DNA of 5,679 nt from Bacteroidales bacterium UBA3389. Lineage in GTDB: Bacteria > Bacteroidota > Bacteroidia > Bacteroidales > P3. The position numbers and the translations under genes were made by a program. The first letter of the stretch is position 1; each line of letters begins with the position of its first letter. The DNA lies in the NCBI GenBank assembly GCA_002358835.1, contig DEPP01000040.1, positions 1 to 5,679 of the forward strand. The letters are read 5' to 3'. The notes under the pieces are model-generated. The model worked only from the letters and a program-made list of their open reading frames with translations, did not search any database and was not told where the DNA came from. Below are positions 5,476 through 5,679 of the stretch, in pieces.

Positions 5476-5506
5476 CAAAGATATAAAACTTTCATAAACC
5501 GACAAA
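5476..5506 (-). promoter_or_regulatory. Strong Bacteroidetes-type promoter driving the structured RNA
   Basis: On the minus strand TTTG (5506-5503) is followed after exactly 19 nt by TATCTTTG (5483-5476), a full match to both elements at conventional spacing. It is the best promoter in the window, and no ORF starts within 300 nt downstream of it, which points to an RNA product or a long leader. Confidence 0.75.
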
Positions 5507-5510
5507 ATAA

Positions 5511-5560
5511 TCTCTCGCAAAGGTTGGTTTTTCTCTCGCAAAGGTCACAAAGGTCGCAAA
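5511..5560 (+). repeat. Short repeat cluster of CGCAAAGGT words
   Basis: A perfect 14-bp word TCTCTCGCAAAGGT occurs at 5511-5524 and 5532-5545, followed by the shortened forms CACAAAGGT (5546-5554) and CGCAAA (5555-5560). It lies directly upstream of the RNA promoter. No coding frame is evident. Confidence 0.75.
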
Positions 5561-5566
5561 TAAGTT

Positions 5567-5679
5567 TCCGCGTATCACGCGTATTTACACGAATCTTTTC
5601 TTTTCTCGCTTATAAAATCCGTTGTCCGTTGTCCGTTGTCAAGCCAAAAAAATACGTGTCGATACGTGAGATTCGTGGA
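5567..5679. repeat. Degenerate CGTG-containing words in inverted orientation, flanking a heptamer repeat
   Basis: Positions 5651-5679 contain three consecutive 9-10 nt variants of a word like GATACGTGA (AATACGTGT, CGATACGTGA, GATTCGTGGA). Positions 5567-5597 contain the same kind of word in the opposite orientation; for example CACGAATCT (5589-5597) is the exact inverse of AGATTCGTG (5669-5677). The second array continues to the window edge and may be incomplete. Confidence 0.6.
5619..5639 (+). repeat. Heptamer tandem repeat, three perfect copies of CCGTTGT
   Basis: CCGTTGT occurs three times head to tail without mismatch. It is a microsatellite-like tract in intergenic sequence and could vary in copy number between strains. 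Confidence 0.9.

Noticed and set aside
5511..5560. Possible CRISPR array
   Set aside because: The repeats are only 9-14 bp, spacing is irregular (7 nt, then none) and copies decay; there are no uniform spacers and no cas gene.

Overview
The window looks like a chromosomal segment from an AT-rich member of the Bacteroidetes, most likely Bacteroidales. Three candidate promoters fit the Bacteroidetes primary-sigma consensus (TTTG, a 19-22 bp spacer, then TAnnTTTG), and most genes lack a Shine-Dalgarno sequence. The xerC-hpf pair and the lipoprotein/beta-barrel pair are also of Bacteroidetes style. All identifications come from reading motifs; no database search was possible.

Layout, left to right. 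Positions 1-881 (+) hold the 3' part of a XerC/D tyrosine recombinase gene and a short ribosome hibernation factor gene (hpf/raiA), closed by a strong, probably bidirectional terminator (901-936). Positions 1077-2374 (-) hold a purQ-rnhB operon: the glutaminase subunit of FGAM synthase, then RNase HII, 2 nt apart. rnhB starts at TTG and its product ends in a QLSLF clamp-binding-like motif. The purQ promoter sits on the downstream arm of a terminator-like hairpin (2412-2480) that also closes the next gene. Positions 2556-3536 (-) encode an 11-helix membrane protein resembling DUF6427, with its own promoter. Positions 3567-3814 are non-coding and carry short repeats, one of which is a perfect 20-bp match to the hpf-rnhB gap.

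Positions 3815-5166 (-) form a two-gene envelope operon: a secreted outer-membrane beta-barrel protein followed by a lipoprotein with an unusual hydrophobic C-terminal tail.

Positions 5167-5679 contain no gene. The part next to the barrel gene (about 5217-5471) looks like a structured RNA on the minus strand. It has the best promoter in the window, several hairpins, a long-range imperfect helix, and a competing helix followed by T7 that resembles a terminator. It ends 50 bp upstream of the barrel gene, so it is either a free-standing small RNA (6S-like is one option) or an attenuator/riboswitch-like leader. I regard it as the most interesting object here. The last ~170 bp are made of short degenerate and tandem repeat words.
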